This document shows positions 35,892 through 46,558 of a DNA stretch of 64,000 nucleotides, in pieces (position 1 is the first letter of the stretch; each line of letters starts with the position of its first letter). The translations under genes and the position numbers were made by a program. The stretch lies in contig NC_057789.1 in assembly GCF_014905175.1 (NCBI RefSeq), positions 14,188,876 through 14,252,875 of the forward strand, read 5' to 3'. Source of the stretch: Aphidius gifuensis. Its lineage: Eukaryota; Arthropoda; Insecta; Hymenoptera; Braconidae. The notes beneath the pieces were generated by a model. It was not told where the DNA came from and did no database searches. It worked only from the letters and a program-made list of their open reading frames with translations.

Positions 35892-36640
35892 AAAAAAAAG
35901 GTTGGCAATGATTATAATAATTGCATAAAAAAATTTCGATAAATTGTTACCAATTTTTTAACAGTATATAAAAAGGGTTAAATCGCAAAAACGACTATAG
36001 ATCAAATAATCTAAAGAAAAAAACGAACCGTCGGCTTATCATGTATTTTTTGAAACATTTATTTTAGTTATATTTTTATTTATTTGAATGAATGAAAAGC
36101 TAAAAGAAAAATGGCTGACGATTCTCTTTTATATCTAGATCTTTTTATGTCAAGTCATTCTTGCGATTTAACCCATTTTTTCCCGTACAATATATTTTGA
36201 CCGATGAAATTATAAAATGAAAAAAATGTTATACTTCTATTATTGTATTCACTAATTTATTTATAAATTAATTGTTTATACCGGAAAAAAAATAATATTT
36301 TTTTTTTTTTATAGTCAATATTTTTATCAAAATACTTCAATATTTCTAAATTTTTTAATAACAATTAAAAATATTATAAATAATATGTTGTTTAAACAAT
36401 AAAATATTGTGTAAAATAAAAAATCCCGAAATTAAAATATCTTCTCATTTTATTTTATATTTTAGTTATGATTATTTTTTTTGAGCCCCCAACTTGTACG
36501 ACGAACGAGAGAACAAAACGGAGACCACGTTTCTCTTTCCTATGTCATCTACTTCCCCCTCGGATTCTAATCGAACGCGATCAAATGATTCTAAAACCCT
36601 AATATATCCTAAACCCTTTCATATAATAATCTAGCGATGC
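35892..36640. other. Unassigned stretch upstream of the Mutator/YqaJ remnant
   Basis: A/T-rich. On the minus strand it would be intron between the exon at 36.65-36.86 kb and the acceptor at 35.89 kb, if the two belong together. A GC-richer patch at about 36490-36600 has no clear frame. Confidence 0.3.
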
Positions 36641-36649
36641 CAACAGCAT

Positions 36650-36863
36650 TATTAAAAAAATTATTTCTTGTGCTTCGAGCGTGCGGCCGGTTATTGCATC
36701 CGGACCCTCAATTTTTAGTATGATAGATGTACCTGTTTCGATGATAATAGGTTTAGCGTCAATTTTTTTGATTCAATCATTTTTATATTCAATCGGTGTC
36801 AGAACTTCTGCTAAGTCACTACGACCACTGATTGAAATCTTTGCAGCACGATTTTTAATTCGT
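36650..36863 (-). pseudogene. Exon-like coding remnant of unknown family
   Basis: After a minus-strand acceptor (TTTTTTTGAATTTAG) there is a frame of about 65 codons with one internal TGA (36773-36775). It encodes a well-balanced soluble peptide: RAAKISISGRSDLAEVLTP, then KPIIIETGTSIILKIEGPDA, then TGRTLEA. An open frame also exists on the plus strand (36681-36881), but its composition is less natural, so I take it as the shadow. The remnant lies on the same strand as, and upstream of, the Mutator/YqaJ pseudogene and could be an earlier exon of it or an unrelated gene. I do not recognise the family. Confidence 0.38.
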
Positions 36864-37035
36864 CTAAATTCAAAAAAATAATTAAAATTATTGTAAAAGT
36901 GGCATACCTTATATTTGTCAAAGTGGCATACTTTTGAATGGCTTTTTTTTTCGTCGACAATTTTTTTGAATGATTCTTCTTGTTGGCCATTCTGTTCTAT
37001 TTTTAGTTTATTAAAAATGATTATATTTCACTTAA

Positions 37036-37586
37036 GGTTGCTTCCCAGAGATTGAATTTCTATTGAATTTTTTTTTTTTTTTGGCTTATTTTGTAAATGA
37101 AATAATTATCTATCTGGTAAATTTTTTTCAATTTTTTCTGACGTGGATCTTTTGAGATAATTAGTCTCAAAGTTGATAACTTTTATACATGAGGATAGGG
37201 CGGAACCTCACATTTTGATTTTTAGCATATTCGTTGTCTATTAAAAAACCTTTCATTTACTACAAAATTTTAGTGATTACAAAGATACATACGATAAAAA
37301 ATTTTGAATTTTTTCTGACGTGGATTTTGAAAAATAAATAACTTTAAAATATTAAAACTTTGCTAGTTGCGCGGCACACTGACATGCACACAAGCATGGT
37401 TTTGGCGTACGACGTAAACTTTGTTTGCTAGTGTGTTGCCGCGCACACACATACTACTAAAGAACTTGGTTTTTTCATCAGTGGCGCCACAAAAATTTCA
37501 GGACACGGGAATAAAAAATAGCGTTATTAATATACGGGCCCTTCGTGGCATAAATATTGGTTCGGTGATGCGACTGGGAAGCAACC
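37036..37586. mobile_element. TTAA-flanked inverted-repeat element, best-preserved copy
   Basis: The tips are GGTTGCTTCCCAG and its exact reverse complement CTGGGAAGCAACC, with TTAA directly outside each (37032-37035 and 37587-37590). The right half contains GCATGGTTTTGGCGTACGAC and CCGCGCACACACATACTACT. These recur at 41.9 and 45.1 kb and give spurious open frames of about 60 codons. TTAA duplication suggests mobilisation by a piggyBac-like transposase; the tips are not the usual CCC start. Confidence 0.75.
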
Positions 37587-37590
37587 TTAA

Positions 37591-38230
37591 CTGTTTTTTA
37601 GAATAAATTTTTTTTAATTCAATTATAAAATTGTTTTCATAAGATTTATTAAAAGTTGCATACAGTGTGAGGCAAGTTGCCGTGTCTGAATTTTAAAACT
37701 GTAGACTGACCAAATACAAATTTTACCTAGCCATTATTTCTTTTTTTTTTTTTTTTCTTCTAACCGGATATTGGCAAGTATGGATGCATTATTTTCATGC
37801 ATTATCTGTTTTTCAGTGAATCGTCAAATGTCATGTATCAACAGGGCAGAAGATAACGTCTTCTGTTTGTCCCATGTTATAACAATGCGTAGCCGTACGC
37901 TTTATGTATCTATTGGGAAATATATATTTTGACTGCTAACTTATTTATTTTTGACATGAACCAAAACGATTTATGACCGTGAATATTGAAAAAATCGGAG
38001 ATAAAAAGTGTTATTATTATTATCCTTTCTTTCAAGACGGTAACCGCATAATATGAAAGTATTTTTTTTTTCAGTAGTATTTGTTCCGCATTAAAACTTA
38101 AAATTTAGTTTTTCAACAAAAGTTGAAAAAAAATATTTTTAAAATATTTATTTGAAAAAGTAAAATAAAGCTGTGGAAGATTGTGGCAAGTAACAATCGA
38201 AAAAATTCGACTGTGAAATTTTTATTCAAT
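37591..38230. other. Unassigned stretch
   Basis: No gene recognised. The stretch 37800-37930 is of moderate complexity, but its frames are broken. Confidence 0.3.
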
Positions 38231-38232
38231 CG

Positions 38233-38427
38233 GTGCTGAACTCCCGGAGGTGTCTGGAAGAAACAAAAAAAAATTCCCAATTTGCCATATCATCAGTATG
38301 CGTAAACAAAACTGTCGAGACTGACGAATGCAGCCAGACTCATTTGCCGACGTATCACGCTGAGTTCATAACAGGGATGCTCACAGTAGTAAAGAAAAAA
38401 TTGTTTGTGAAAATTATTTACACATAA
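38233..38427 (+). CDS. Unrecognised exon-like open frame
   Basis: This 64-codon open frame has higher GC than its surroundings and a balanced composition. It has several Cys (RRCLEET, SSVCVNK, DECSQTH) and ends in a hydrophobic/basic tail. It is followed within 90 bases by another coding-like stretch (38512 onward) in a different frame, so the two may be parts of one decayed or spliced gene. No family recognised. Confidence 0.3.
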   Translation: MLNSRRCLEETKKNSQFAISSVCVNKTVETDECSQTHLPTYHAEFITGMLTVVKKKLFVKIIYT

Positions 38428-38511
38428 AATATTATAAAACACATATAAATAAATTGTTTGAAATAAGATTTATTCCGTTTTTAAAAAACATAAAATTATA
38501 CATCAGACAAA

Positions 38512-39400
38512 TTGAATCGATTTTGCTCACAAGCCGAAAAATTTAAAAAAACATCATGTTTGATGGATGGACTGAAGCCAAAGGAAGCAACGGATAATGC
38601 TCGAAAGCACCATACATTACACGTCGTGGATCAAAAAAAGAATGTAGTTGATAATCAAAGTGCACAGGAACGATTGGCTAAGATGACACTAAACCAATTT
38701 GTCCCGGCGGTAACATGACAAAATAAATTTTACAAAATAAATCCGACAAAATAAATCCGGACAAAATAAATCCGGACAAAACAAATTTGGAAAAAATAAA
38801 TCGCGATAAAATAAATCGCGAAAAAATATATCGCGACAAAATAAATTCAAAAAAAATAAATCTAGACAAAATAAATTTTAAAAAAGAAAATTGTTACATG
38901 AATGAGGAGGTGATTTTCAAGTCACAAGGGGGGGTTTGGAGGGGCAAAGCCCTCCCAACTGCGAAAATATCTACTGATTTATAATTTTAAAAGACAATTT
39001 TAATGAATTCTTGATAGATTTTTTAATTTTATTTATTTTTGTATTCAATAGTATTCTAATTTATTTTGTCTAGATTTATTTTTTTTCAATTTATTTTTTC
39101 GCGATTTATTTTGTCGCGATTTATTTTTTCACGATTTATTTTTTCGCGATTTATTTTGGGCGGATTTATTATGTCGGATATATTATGTCAAATTTATTAT
39201 GTCGTGTAATCGTCCCGGCATGAAAGATTGAAGTGGCTGTTGATATTGAGATGATATATCTTGAAGATGTATTGTTGGATGCGTCAAATATCCGGCTACT
39301 TGAGGTTGTTTACGAACATCTAAACCAACAAAAACAAAAAATTTTACAATTAGAAAAGTTTCAAGGATATAAAACAATAAAATTATATACAATATTTTTC
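38512..39400 (+). pseudogene. Unrecognised coding region split by a 503-bp insertion
   Basis: The left part (38512-38708) encodes a Lys/Gln-rich peptide ending LAKMTLNQFVP. The right part (39220 to about 39400) continues in the same frame once the insertion and one copy of its 8-bp duplication are discounted. It contains EVAVDIEMIYLEDVLLD and LLEVVYEHLNQQKQKI, a likely helical stretch. A TGA stands at the third codon position after the junction region. The two halves reading through the insertion site is good evidence that this was once coding. I do not recognise the protein, and it has no membrane segment or metal-binding motif. Confidence 0.45.
38709..39211. mobile_element. 503-bp palindromic insertion built of TTTATTTTGTC repeats, 8-bp duplication
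   Basis: GTCCCGGC flanks both sides (38701-38708 and 39212-39219). The left arm is a run of ACAAAATAAATCCGG / CGCGATAAAATAAAT units and the right arm their reverse complement (CGCGATTTATTTTGTCG). The ends (GGTAACATGAC, GTCGTGTAATC) are roughly inverted. An 8-bp duplication fits hAT or P-type movement, but the target lacks the hAT T/A pattern. The central part (about 38900-38990) contains a GC-rich AGGGGGGGTTTGGAGGGGC segment. No transposase frame. Confidence 0.75.
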
Positions 39401-39589
39401 GATTTTTTTATTCTGGGCCTTTCACTGCTAATAAAACTGAATTATCTGCCAAACAAGGGCCCTAATGACATTTACTAGGGCTCAAAGATGGCACTTCGTT
39501 CGCGTGATAAAGTAGAACGATACCGATAATAGCGTACGTCACCCTTGATTTTGGATGCAACGTTTCGCCTTAAAACAAAATTATTGTGT

Positions 39590-40080
39590 CGAACGGCTGT
39601 GAAATTATTTTAGACTACGAATTAATTTATTTGGCTACCTTTTTTTCTCAGCTATTCTCGCCATAGATAATTAATTGATAAGCTATTGGCAGATGTCTGT
39701 ACGGAATAAAGGTAGCCAAATAAATTAATTTGCAAATAATTGGCAAATGTTTCTAAGGAAAGGATATGCCCAAATAAATTAATTGGTAGACTGGATGAAT
39801 TTGACATTATTATTTTTTATTACAAATAAAATTATTGTGTAAAATGGCTTTAAAATCATCTAGTCTGCGAACTCATTTATTTGGCTACCTCCTTTCCTTA
39901 GCTATTTCTGCCAAATAAATTAATTCGTAGTCTAGAATATTTTCACAGCATTATTTTCTATTAAAAAAATAAATTATTGTGTGAAATGGCTGTAAAAATA
40001 ATCTAGACTACAAATTAACTTATTCGGCAACATCCCTTCCTGAGAAACATTCATTAATAGCTTTTCAATTATTTGATTAT
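39590..40080. repeat. CTTTCCTTAGCTA hairpin units, second array
   Basis: Same building blocks as 31.1-32.2 kb: CTACGAATTAATTTATTTGG, CTACCTCCTTTCCTTAGCTA and TTAATTCGTAGTCTAGA with A/T-rich links, in alternating direction. About four to five units. Confidence 0.8.
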
Positions 40081-40748
40081 GGCATTTTTTTATGGCAATT
40101 ATTATTCAAATATTTCAATAATTGTTACAATTGTAAATTATTATAAGTTTTTTAGGGCACTCAGAAAAATTATACTTTTCACGAAAATAAACCTAAGTCT
40201 GCTAAAAAACTTTAGAAAATTTCACTCTGGACCAAAAGAAAAGAAATTAAAAAAAAAAAAGACTGAGAAGGACGATTGTCTTTCAATAAAGACGTAAAGG
40301 AGAATCGTCTTAACAAGAAGGACTGACCAGAACGGACATAGGAAACAGTTGGCTTTTATTTAAGACGTGCAAAGACGATTCTCTATTTAATAAAGACTAC
40401 CAAAGACTAAAGAATGATAGTCCTCCTTTTAGTTGTTATTTAAACGAAAAAGACTAAGCAAGACTGAAAAATTTCAACTCAGGAAGATAGTTATTAGCAT
40501 GTTAAAAGAAAAGAAGTTGTAATTTTCCTACAAAACGAATAAAAACACTAGCAATAACATCAACAAATTATTAGGTATTTTTTAACATAATTTAAGATTA
40601 AAATAATTATCATTGAAAGAGAATTAATGGTTACTTGTGGTTTTGTGTATTTTTCAATTAATTGATTCAAACTATATCACAACTTTCCCCTCAATTTTTT
40701 CACTATTCAAACAGATTATTCATTGACGTAGTCACGGGAATAAATAAA
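40081..40748. other. Unassigned stretch with AAGACT-rich motif
   Basis: From 40255 to 40470, AAGACGATTCTC / AAGGACTGACC / AAAGACTAA motifs recur, suggesting a small degenerate repeat. No gene. Confidence 0.3.
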
Positions 40749-40750
40749 TA

Positions 40751-41248
40751 CACTCAGAGAAGGATAAGTTAACAGTTAACATACCAATATGTTTACATTA
40801 AACATACAAAAGTTTAATGTTAAGATATATATATTAACAATAAACATAGATATCTTAACTGTTAACATACGCATGTTTATAGTTAACATACGTATCTTTA
40901 CGCGGCCAAATATTTTGATGCGCCAGTCTACTTCTTGTCATCTTTTTTTTTTGACATTATATTGTGATACTATTCTAATTGTAATATAATATAATATGTA
41001 CTCGTGTTGTCATAAATTTATTTAAATTTAGTTTTTTTGTAAATTCATTCTTAATTTTACATTCAATTTTCATATTTACATACGTAAATGTCTTCAACTA
41101 TCAGCCTAACCTTCGCCATTAAGATACGTATGTTTAATGTTAATATATATATCTTTGATGTAAACTTATCAGCCACCACCCATTTTAACATGGCATATGT
41201 TAACATTAAACAGGATATGTTAACTGTTAACATATCCTTCTCTGTGTG
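40751..41248. mobile_element. TA-flanked MITE with GTTAACAT motifs
   Basis: The left end is CACTCAGAGAAGGATAAGTT and the right end finishes CATATCCTTCTCTGTGTG. TA lies outside both (40749-40750 and 41249-41250). Both arms are built from AACAGTTAACAT, ATACGTATGTTTA and TTAACATTAAACA motifs, giving many small palindromes. A central part of about 40885-41130 is less repetitive. Non-coding. Confidence 0.75.
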
Positions 41249-41459
41249 TAGTAAATAAATGTTTGAAGCTTATATACTCACCTTTATCTATTAAATCATT
41301 TATGAAATTTAACTTTTGAGACAAATTTTTTCTAACGTTGTCAAGGGAATAAATAAATAAATAAAAAATAATATAAATAATTTACAATTACTTACCTTCA
41401 TAGCGTTACTTTCGTGGCACCCATCTTTTGTTTTTTTTCTAACTGCCTATTCTAAAGAA
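41249..41459. other. Short unassigned A/T-rich stretch
   Basis: Nothing recognisable. Confidence 0.3.
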
Positions 41460-41660
41460 GCTGCACTTCAAAAAAATATGAAAAATTGTTTGACGAATAT
41501 TGTTTATTAACAATTGCATAGTACTTCGAACGATAAATATTGTTGAATAATTTTTTCTTATTCTTGAAGCGAAAGTTGTGAGCATACTTGAACTAATGAA
41601 TGCAGGATTTATACTTTAATGATGATTCGAAAAAAAAAAAAAAAAATAGATTACTGCAAA
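41460..41660. repeat. Partial copy of the 2.3-kb repeat unit
   Basis: The sequence through TTTATTAACAATTGCATAGT, AATATTGTTGAATAATTTT and the GCAGGATTTATACTT segment matches about 8485-8660 in the tandem units, in the same orientation, with moderate divergence. Confidence 0.6.
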
Positions 41661-41666
41661 ATTTCA

Positions 41667-42150
41667 GGTTGATTCTGAATAATTGAATTTCTGATGGTGG
41701 TTTTCATGGTTTTTTGACGATAATGGGTTTCAAAGTTGACAACTTTTACACACGAGAATAGGCCATACTTTACATTTTTATTTTTAGCTAGTTCGCTGTC
41801 TGATATAAATCTTTCAAATTACAATCAAAGCGAAGTGTTTAAAAAACGAATCTACTCAAAAAATTTAAATTTTTTCTGACGTGGATTTTAAAAAATAAAT
41901 AACTTTAAAATATTAAAACTTTTCTAGATGTGCGGCAGACGAACATGAACACAAGCATGGTTTTGGTGTACGACGCAAACTTTGTTTGCTAGTGTGGTGC
42001 CGCGCACACACATACTACTAAAGAACTTGGTTTTTTTATCGGTAGCGCCACAAAAATTTCAGGACACGCGAATAAAAAATAGCGTTATTAATATACGAAC
42101 CCTTCATGGCATAAATATTGGTTCAGTGATGCGACTCAGAATCAACCTTG
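41667..42150. mobile_element. Member of the TTAA-flanked family, decayed ends
   Basis: The ends CAGGTTGATTCTGA and CTCAGAATCAACCTTG form the inverted repeat. The interior closely matches 37.3-37.58 kb (GCATGGTTTTGGTGTACGAC and onward). The flanks are TTTC and TTGA rather than two TTAAs, so the ends have drifted. Confidence 0.62.
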
Positions 42151-42289
42151 AATTAACAATACATTTTTTTTTTAAATAAACGATGAACATTTAAAACACC
42201 TCAATACATCAATTTCAGTGTTTTACTTTTTTAAAATAAGTTTTTTATTTTTTAATAAATTTATTTTAAAAAAAGCATAAATCTACTAT

Positions 42290-42480
42290 ACTGTACGGTA
42301 AAAGATACTAGGAGGACAGTTGAATTCGCTATACCAGAATAGTCATCAAAATTTTTTGTTTGTACTATACCAGTATAGTTTCAATTACCATACCAGTATA
42401 TTAACCCTAACTGTACGTTCTAGGAAATCTAATTATACTTTTGCCACTGTCTAACTTTACTAAAAGTATAGTAAATGTTA
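42290..42480. repeat. MITE fragment with TATACTGGTATAGT motifs
   Basis: TACCAGTATAGTTTC, CCAGTATATTAACC and GCCACTGTCTAACTTTACTA motifs are related to 30.6-30.78 kb. Ends not clear. Confidence 0.4.
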
Positions 42481-42885
42481 CCATAAAACTTAGTAATGAC
42501 AATCCTACGTGGTTTCCGCTGTGCCACGACATTGCATGCGAAAAGAGGAATTTGTTTGTTTTACATCAACCATTTGAAAATAAGTGGCGGCACTTGACAT
42601 TTTTGAGTCCGTCATCAATTTTTGCTATGGTCCATTGTAATTTCAACCATGCCGCTCTGTATTTGATAGTAAGATCTACAGGATTTCTGAGAAAATCAAA
42701 TATATACTATAGTACATTGTAAATTTTCAGAGGATCATTTGATTTTGTCCACACCAACAGAGTAAAGTTTTAAAAATACAAAGCAAAAAAAAAAAATTTT
42801 TTCGGCTTTACTGCAATGTAATTTTTAGGCGGGATCTTTTTAACTTTCAAATTTGGGTTCTGTAAAAATTTTTTTATGCGTTGTA

Positions 42886-44864
42886 CCCGGGATGAAAATT
42901 TTAAGTACGGAAAAAATCTTAAGGCTTAAAAAAGTACACTGAGAGGAATATTAACTAAGAATTACAAACGTAAAAGAAAAAATTACAAAATAAATAGTAA
43001 AAACTGCGTTCCCCCGTCATTTATAAGAATTATTCGTATATTGATAGATAATTTTTACAATAAAATTATGTAAAAAATCTGGCCATTGACTATATACAAT
43101 ACTAAGCCATAAAATTTACACAATTTTATTGTAATTTCTGTTTAAAAAAATGACTAAATTCACGACACTCACAAGTAAATTTTAGCAGGCTGAGAATTTA
43201 CCCACTACCGGTTTTAGAATTTACTAAATTTTATTATAAATTTTATTTAAAAGTTGGACATTTTTTGTGTTAAGTTGGGCAGTTTGTGCTAGATTCACGG
43301 AGAATAGCAATCAATTCCCGGCAACATTTTTTCTTTTCTGTTTACACGCTCAAAACTCGAAAACTAATTGTTAAATAGAAAAAAGTTATTCTTGATAAAT
43401 TGTTTAGAAATAAATAACTAATAATAAACCTTGCTTAACCCCATACCTAGCTTCAACAGATAAGGCTGTAGAAATGCTTGAAATTACATGACAGTTCAAA
43501 CATTTGTTCAATCGGTCGGCCATCTTTGTGTTATTTCGCCCCACAAACAGAATTTTTACAAAGCTATATAGTAAAAAATATTTAAGTCTATGCTAACTTT
43601 TATATGTGTACATGATAAATTTTATTATATATAAAAGAATATTTATTAAATTGTGCAGTATTTTTCATTCAAACATATAATAATTTTTATTGTTTTCACT
43701 AAACATGTATGCTCTTTATTTAATTAACTCATAACTCATAATCTAAGACATTAATCAAAAAAAGTAATTCTTTATAAATTGTTTAGAATTGAATTTTCAA
43801 TAATAAACTTTACTCAACCCCATGTCTATCTGCAATGGATAACGATGTATAGAGGCTTGAAGTAACCTAGCAATTTTTTGACATTTTACACATTTTACAT
43901 AATTTTATTGTAGAATTCCGACTCTCGCGGCCAGTCCCAGAATTAAAACAAAAATTACAAAGTACTATAGTAATTTCTATTCAACCATGATTTTAATTTT
44001 TAGTTAAAATTTCTCTCAGTGTATAGAACAAGTATTAAAAGTATGAAAATAGGCCTGAAAACGTACGTACTTGACGACAGCAGTTTTATTTTGATTGAAG
44101 CCTTTAATTTCAGTCTGGAAAAAGTCCTGATATTAAGGACGGGCTTTTTTTTTTTCTCGAGATATTCAAATTTGGTCTGGAAAAAGTATTTAATTTCAAG
44201 ACTTTCGTTTGGATATGTTGTGAACATTGAAAAAGGCCTCGAATCCAAGACCAAAGTACTATTTAATAAAAAACTTGAAAATTTTTTTATCGGCTTAAAA
44301 AAAACTAAGTTCTTTTTTTTTATGGACTTAAAAAATTTTAATTTTGGTTAAATAAAACTGAGTCCTTCATTTTATATACCCTATATATGTAGAGTCGATT
44401 TTATTTTAGAAAACTACAACTAATAATTAATTAATTAATACGTTTGTGTTATGTAATATTAATTTGAGTATGATCTGATAAATTATTTCATTAAGTTAAT
44501 AAAAAATAAATAAACGAATATAAATTATATTATAAATAAATTTGACAATAAATTAATATTATATAAACAATTTATAATAAATTTCTTAATTATTCTCAGC
44601 ATAAATATGATTGTTTAATCAGGACCACAGAAAAAAGTACTCGATAAGTCTTAATTTCCAATACTTTTATAGTATGGAAAAAGTCTTGAAATTCCGTACT
44701 TTTTAGAAGTGACTTTCAAAAGTCTTATTTTTCCGTACTTTTTCAGGATTTTTGAACAGTCCTGAAAAAGTAGTGATTTTGGCAACCATCACGATTGGTC
44801 TTATTCCAAAATTCTGAGTCTTATTTTTCAAAACTTTTTCCGTACCTAAAATTTTTATCCCGGG
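42886..44864. mobile_element. CCCGGGAT-ended TA-flanked element, itself interrupted
   Basis: The left end CCCGGGATGAAAATTTTAAG and right end AAAATTTTTATCCCGGG are reverse complements, with TA outside both (42884-42885 and 44865-44866). The interior is rich in AAAAAGTCTTGA / TCCGTACTTTTT motifs. It contains the MITE at 42937-44021, so its own length is about 0.9 kb. A diverged relative spans 48713-50258. Confidence 0.8.
42937..44021. mobile_element. TA-flanked MITE family 'CACTGAGAGAAATTTT', copy 2 (inverted)
   Basis: Full-length reverse-complement copy of 19977-21064, with TA outside both ends (42935-42936 and 44022-44023). This is the innermost of three nested elements at this locus and therefore the youngest insertion here. 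Confidence 0.87.
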
Positions 44865-45045
44865 TAATTTTTTCATCGGGAAATAGCAAAAAAAAAACAT
44901 GACTGAATCGCTGTGGTACATTTTAATTTTTCAAGACAAGAATTGTTTTTGTTCGTTAAAATGATAGTAAATATTTCAATAGTCAGAAGATCTTTCTTTG
45001 GTAATGTGGCACCATAGAATAACATCAAACTATAAAAATTTTGCT

Positions 45046-45250
45046 CGAAACGTGGCACACAAACACGAGCATGGTTTTAGTGTACTATGTAAACTTTCGC
45101 CAAGCACACACAGTTACTATAGATCTTGGTTTTTTCATCAGTAGAACCACAAAAAATTTTAGAGCACGTGAATAAAAAAATCGTTACTGATATACAGGCC
45201 CTCCAAAGCATAAATATTAGTTCAGTAATGTGACTGGGAATGAACTCTCA
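45046..45250. repeat. Fragment of the TTAA-flanked family
   Basis: Matches the right half of the 37.0-kb element (CGAGCATGGTTTTAGTGTAC, then the CAGGCCCTCCAAAGCATAAA region) and ends GTGACTGGGAATGAAC. The left half is absent. Confidence 0.6.
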
Positions 45251-45418
45251 GAGTAAACAATCATTACGGTTAATTATGATCTATTTATAAATAATTGCCA
45301 GAAAAAAACAAAGAAACAAAATATTCATAAAAATATATTTCTTTTATTCTTAATATTATTATTATATTATTATTCAATGTTAATTTTATATAGAAGAAAT
45401 CATATTAATAACTTGTTT

Positions 45419-46558
45419 TTTTACGGAGGCGAAGCCTTACGTATTGAAATCACTCGCAAAAAATAAATAATGTTCATATCTTCTAAACTATTTAAGATAG
45501 AGAGTTTGAAATAGGCTTAAATTAAAGGTATTGAAAAGATCTACAGCCAAGGATATGAAAGAAAAAATTTGGATTATTAGTTAATTAATTGTTGATAAAA
45601 ATAGATAATGAAAAAATTTTAAACTCGAAATATTAAGAAAACTAAAAACAAATCATGGATGCAATTTTTTGCCAGGATGGTTTTTTCTTAAAACTCTACA
45701 AAATTACGATTTTTTTTTTTTTTTATTGTTGCTAGAAATTTGTTAATTAACAGAATATCAGAATTTGTGTTTTTTTAGACACTTCATAACTTTTTTAAAA
45801 ATTATCTCACAGAGTTCTATTTGGTCTTAAAATTTTCCTCATCAAAATCTCTACAGCCAAGGCTATATTTGAAAATATGAAAACCACCCATTTTCAATTG
45901 TAAGACGATTGTTTATAATAATAGGTGTCATCGCGAACTTTAAAATGAATGAAGGGCCTTTAAAAATTTGGACTTGGAATTTCTATCATATCCTTGGCTG
46001 TGGCAATTTTTATAAAGAATTTTTTGAATGCAACATAATTTTTTTGCGTTTATTTATTCAAAAGTTATCGGGTGTCCAAACAATTACCAATTTATTATTT
46101 ACAACTATTTCTTCTAAATAAAAAGTTCGTACGCATGCGCCAATCAAAAAATATATTTCGATCGGTAAGTCGGTATTTCTTTTCATCGATCTTTCATTTA
46201 AATAGTAAGAATGAAATTAAAAAAATAAGAATAGTAAAAGTTTTTGATCTAAGCAGAAAAATAAGATAACTGTTAACTTTTTTAAATTTTTTTAGAAATT
46301 AAATTACAACTAGAAAAGAAACAACAAATATATACCTATAGTTAAAAATATATACATGTTATATTGAGGTTAGGTTGAAATGTTATCATTGTTATTTTTG
46401 TGGACAATATTTATATTCAAAAAAATATTAGAAAAAAAAAAATATTATGGATAATAATAATAATGATAAATATGGTTCCGTAATTAAAAAACCCGCATTC
46501 GCCGGAGTTTTGAAAATTTTCAATTTTCAACGAGAAACGATTTCGTTAACAACATTTT
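45419..46558. repeat. Inverted partial copy of the 2.3-kb unit
   Basis: Reverse complement of about 6747-7918, starting at TTACGGAGGCGAAGCC and ending with GTTAACAACA. It includes sequence left of the tandem-duplicated unit, so it shows what lay at the original border. An open frame at 45909-46121 mirrors the frames at 7.2 and 9.5 kb and is not taken as a gene. Confidence 0.85.

Larger units (their letters stand above)
42500..45045. mobile_element. Second copy of the 29.1-kb element, interrupted by nested insertions
   Basis: The left part (42500-42885) matches 29.5-29.89 kb, and the right part (44865-45045) matches 29.89-30.06 kb. It is broken at exactly one TA by the element at 42886-44864. 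The tRNA-like sequence seen in the intact copy is decayed here. The original left arm is missing. Confidence 0.8.

Noticed and set aside
36681..36881. Plus-strand 66-codon frame
   Set aside because: The minus strand has a splice acceptor and a more natural protein composition, so the plus-strand frame is probably its shadow.
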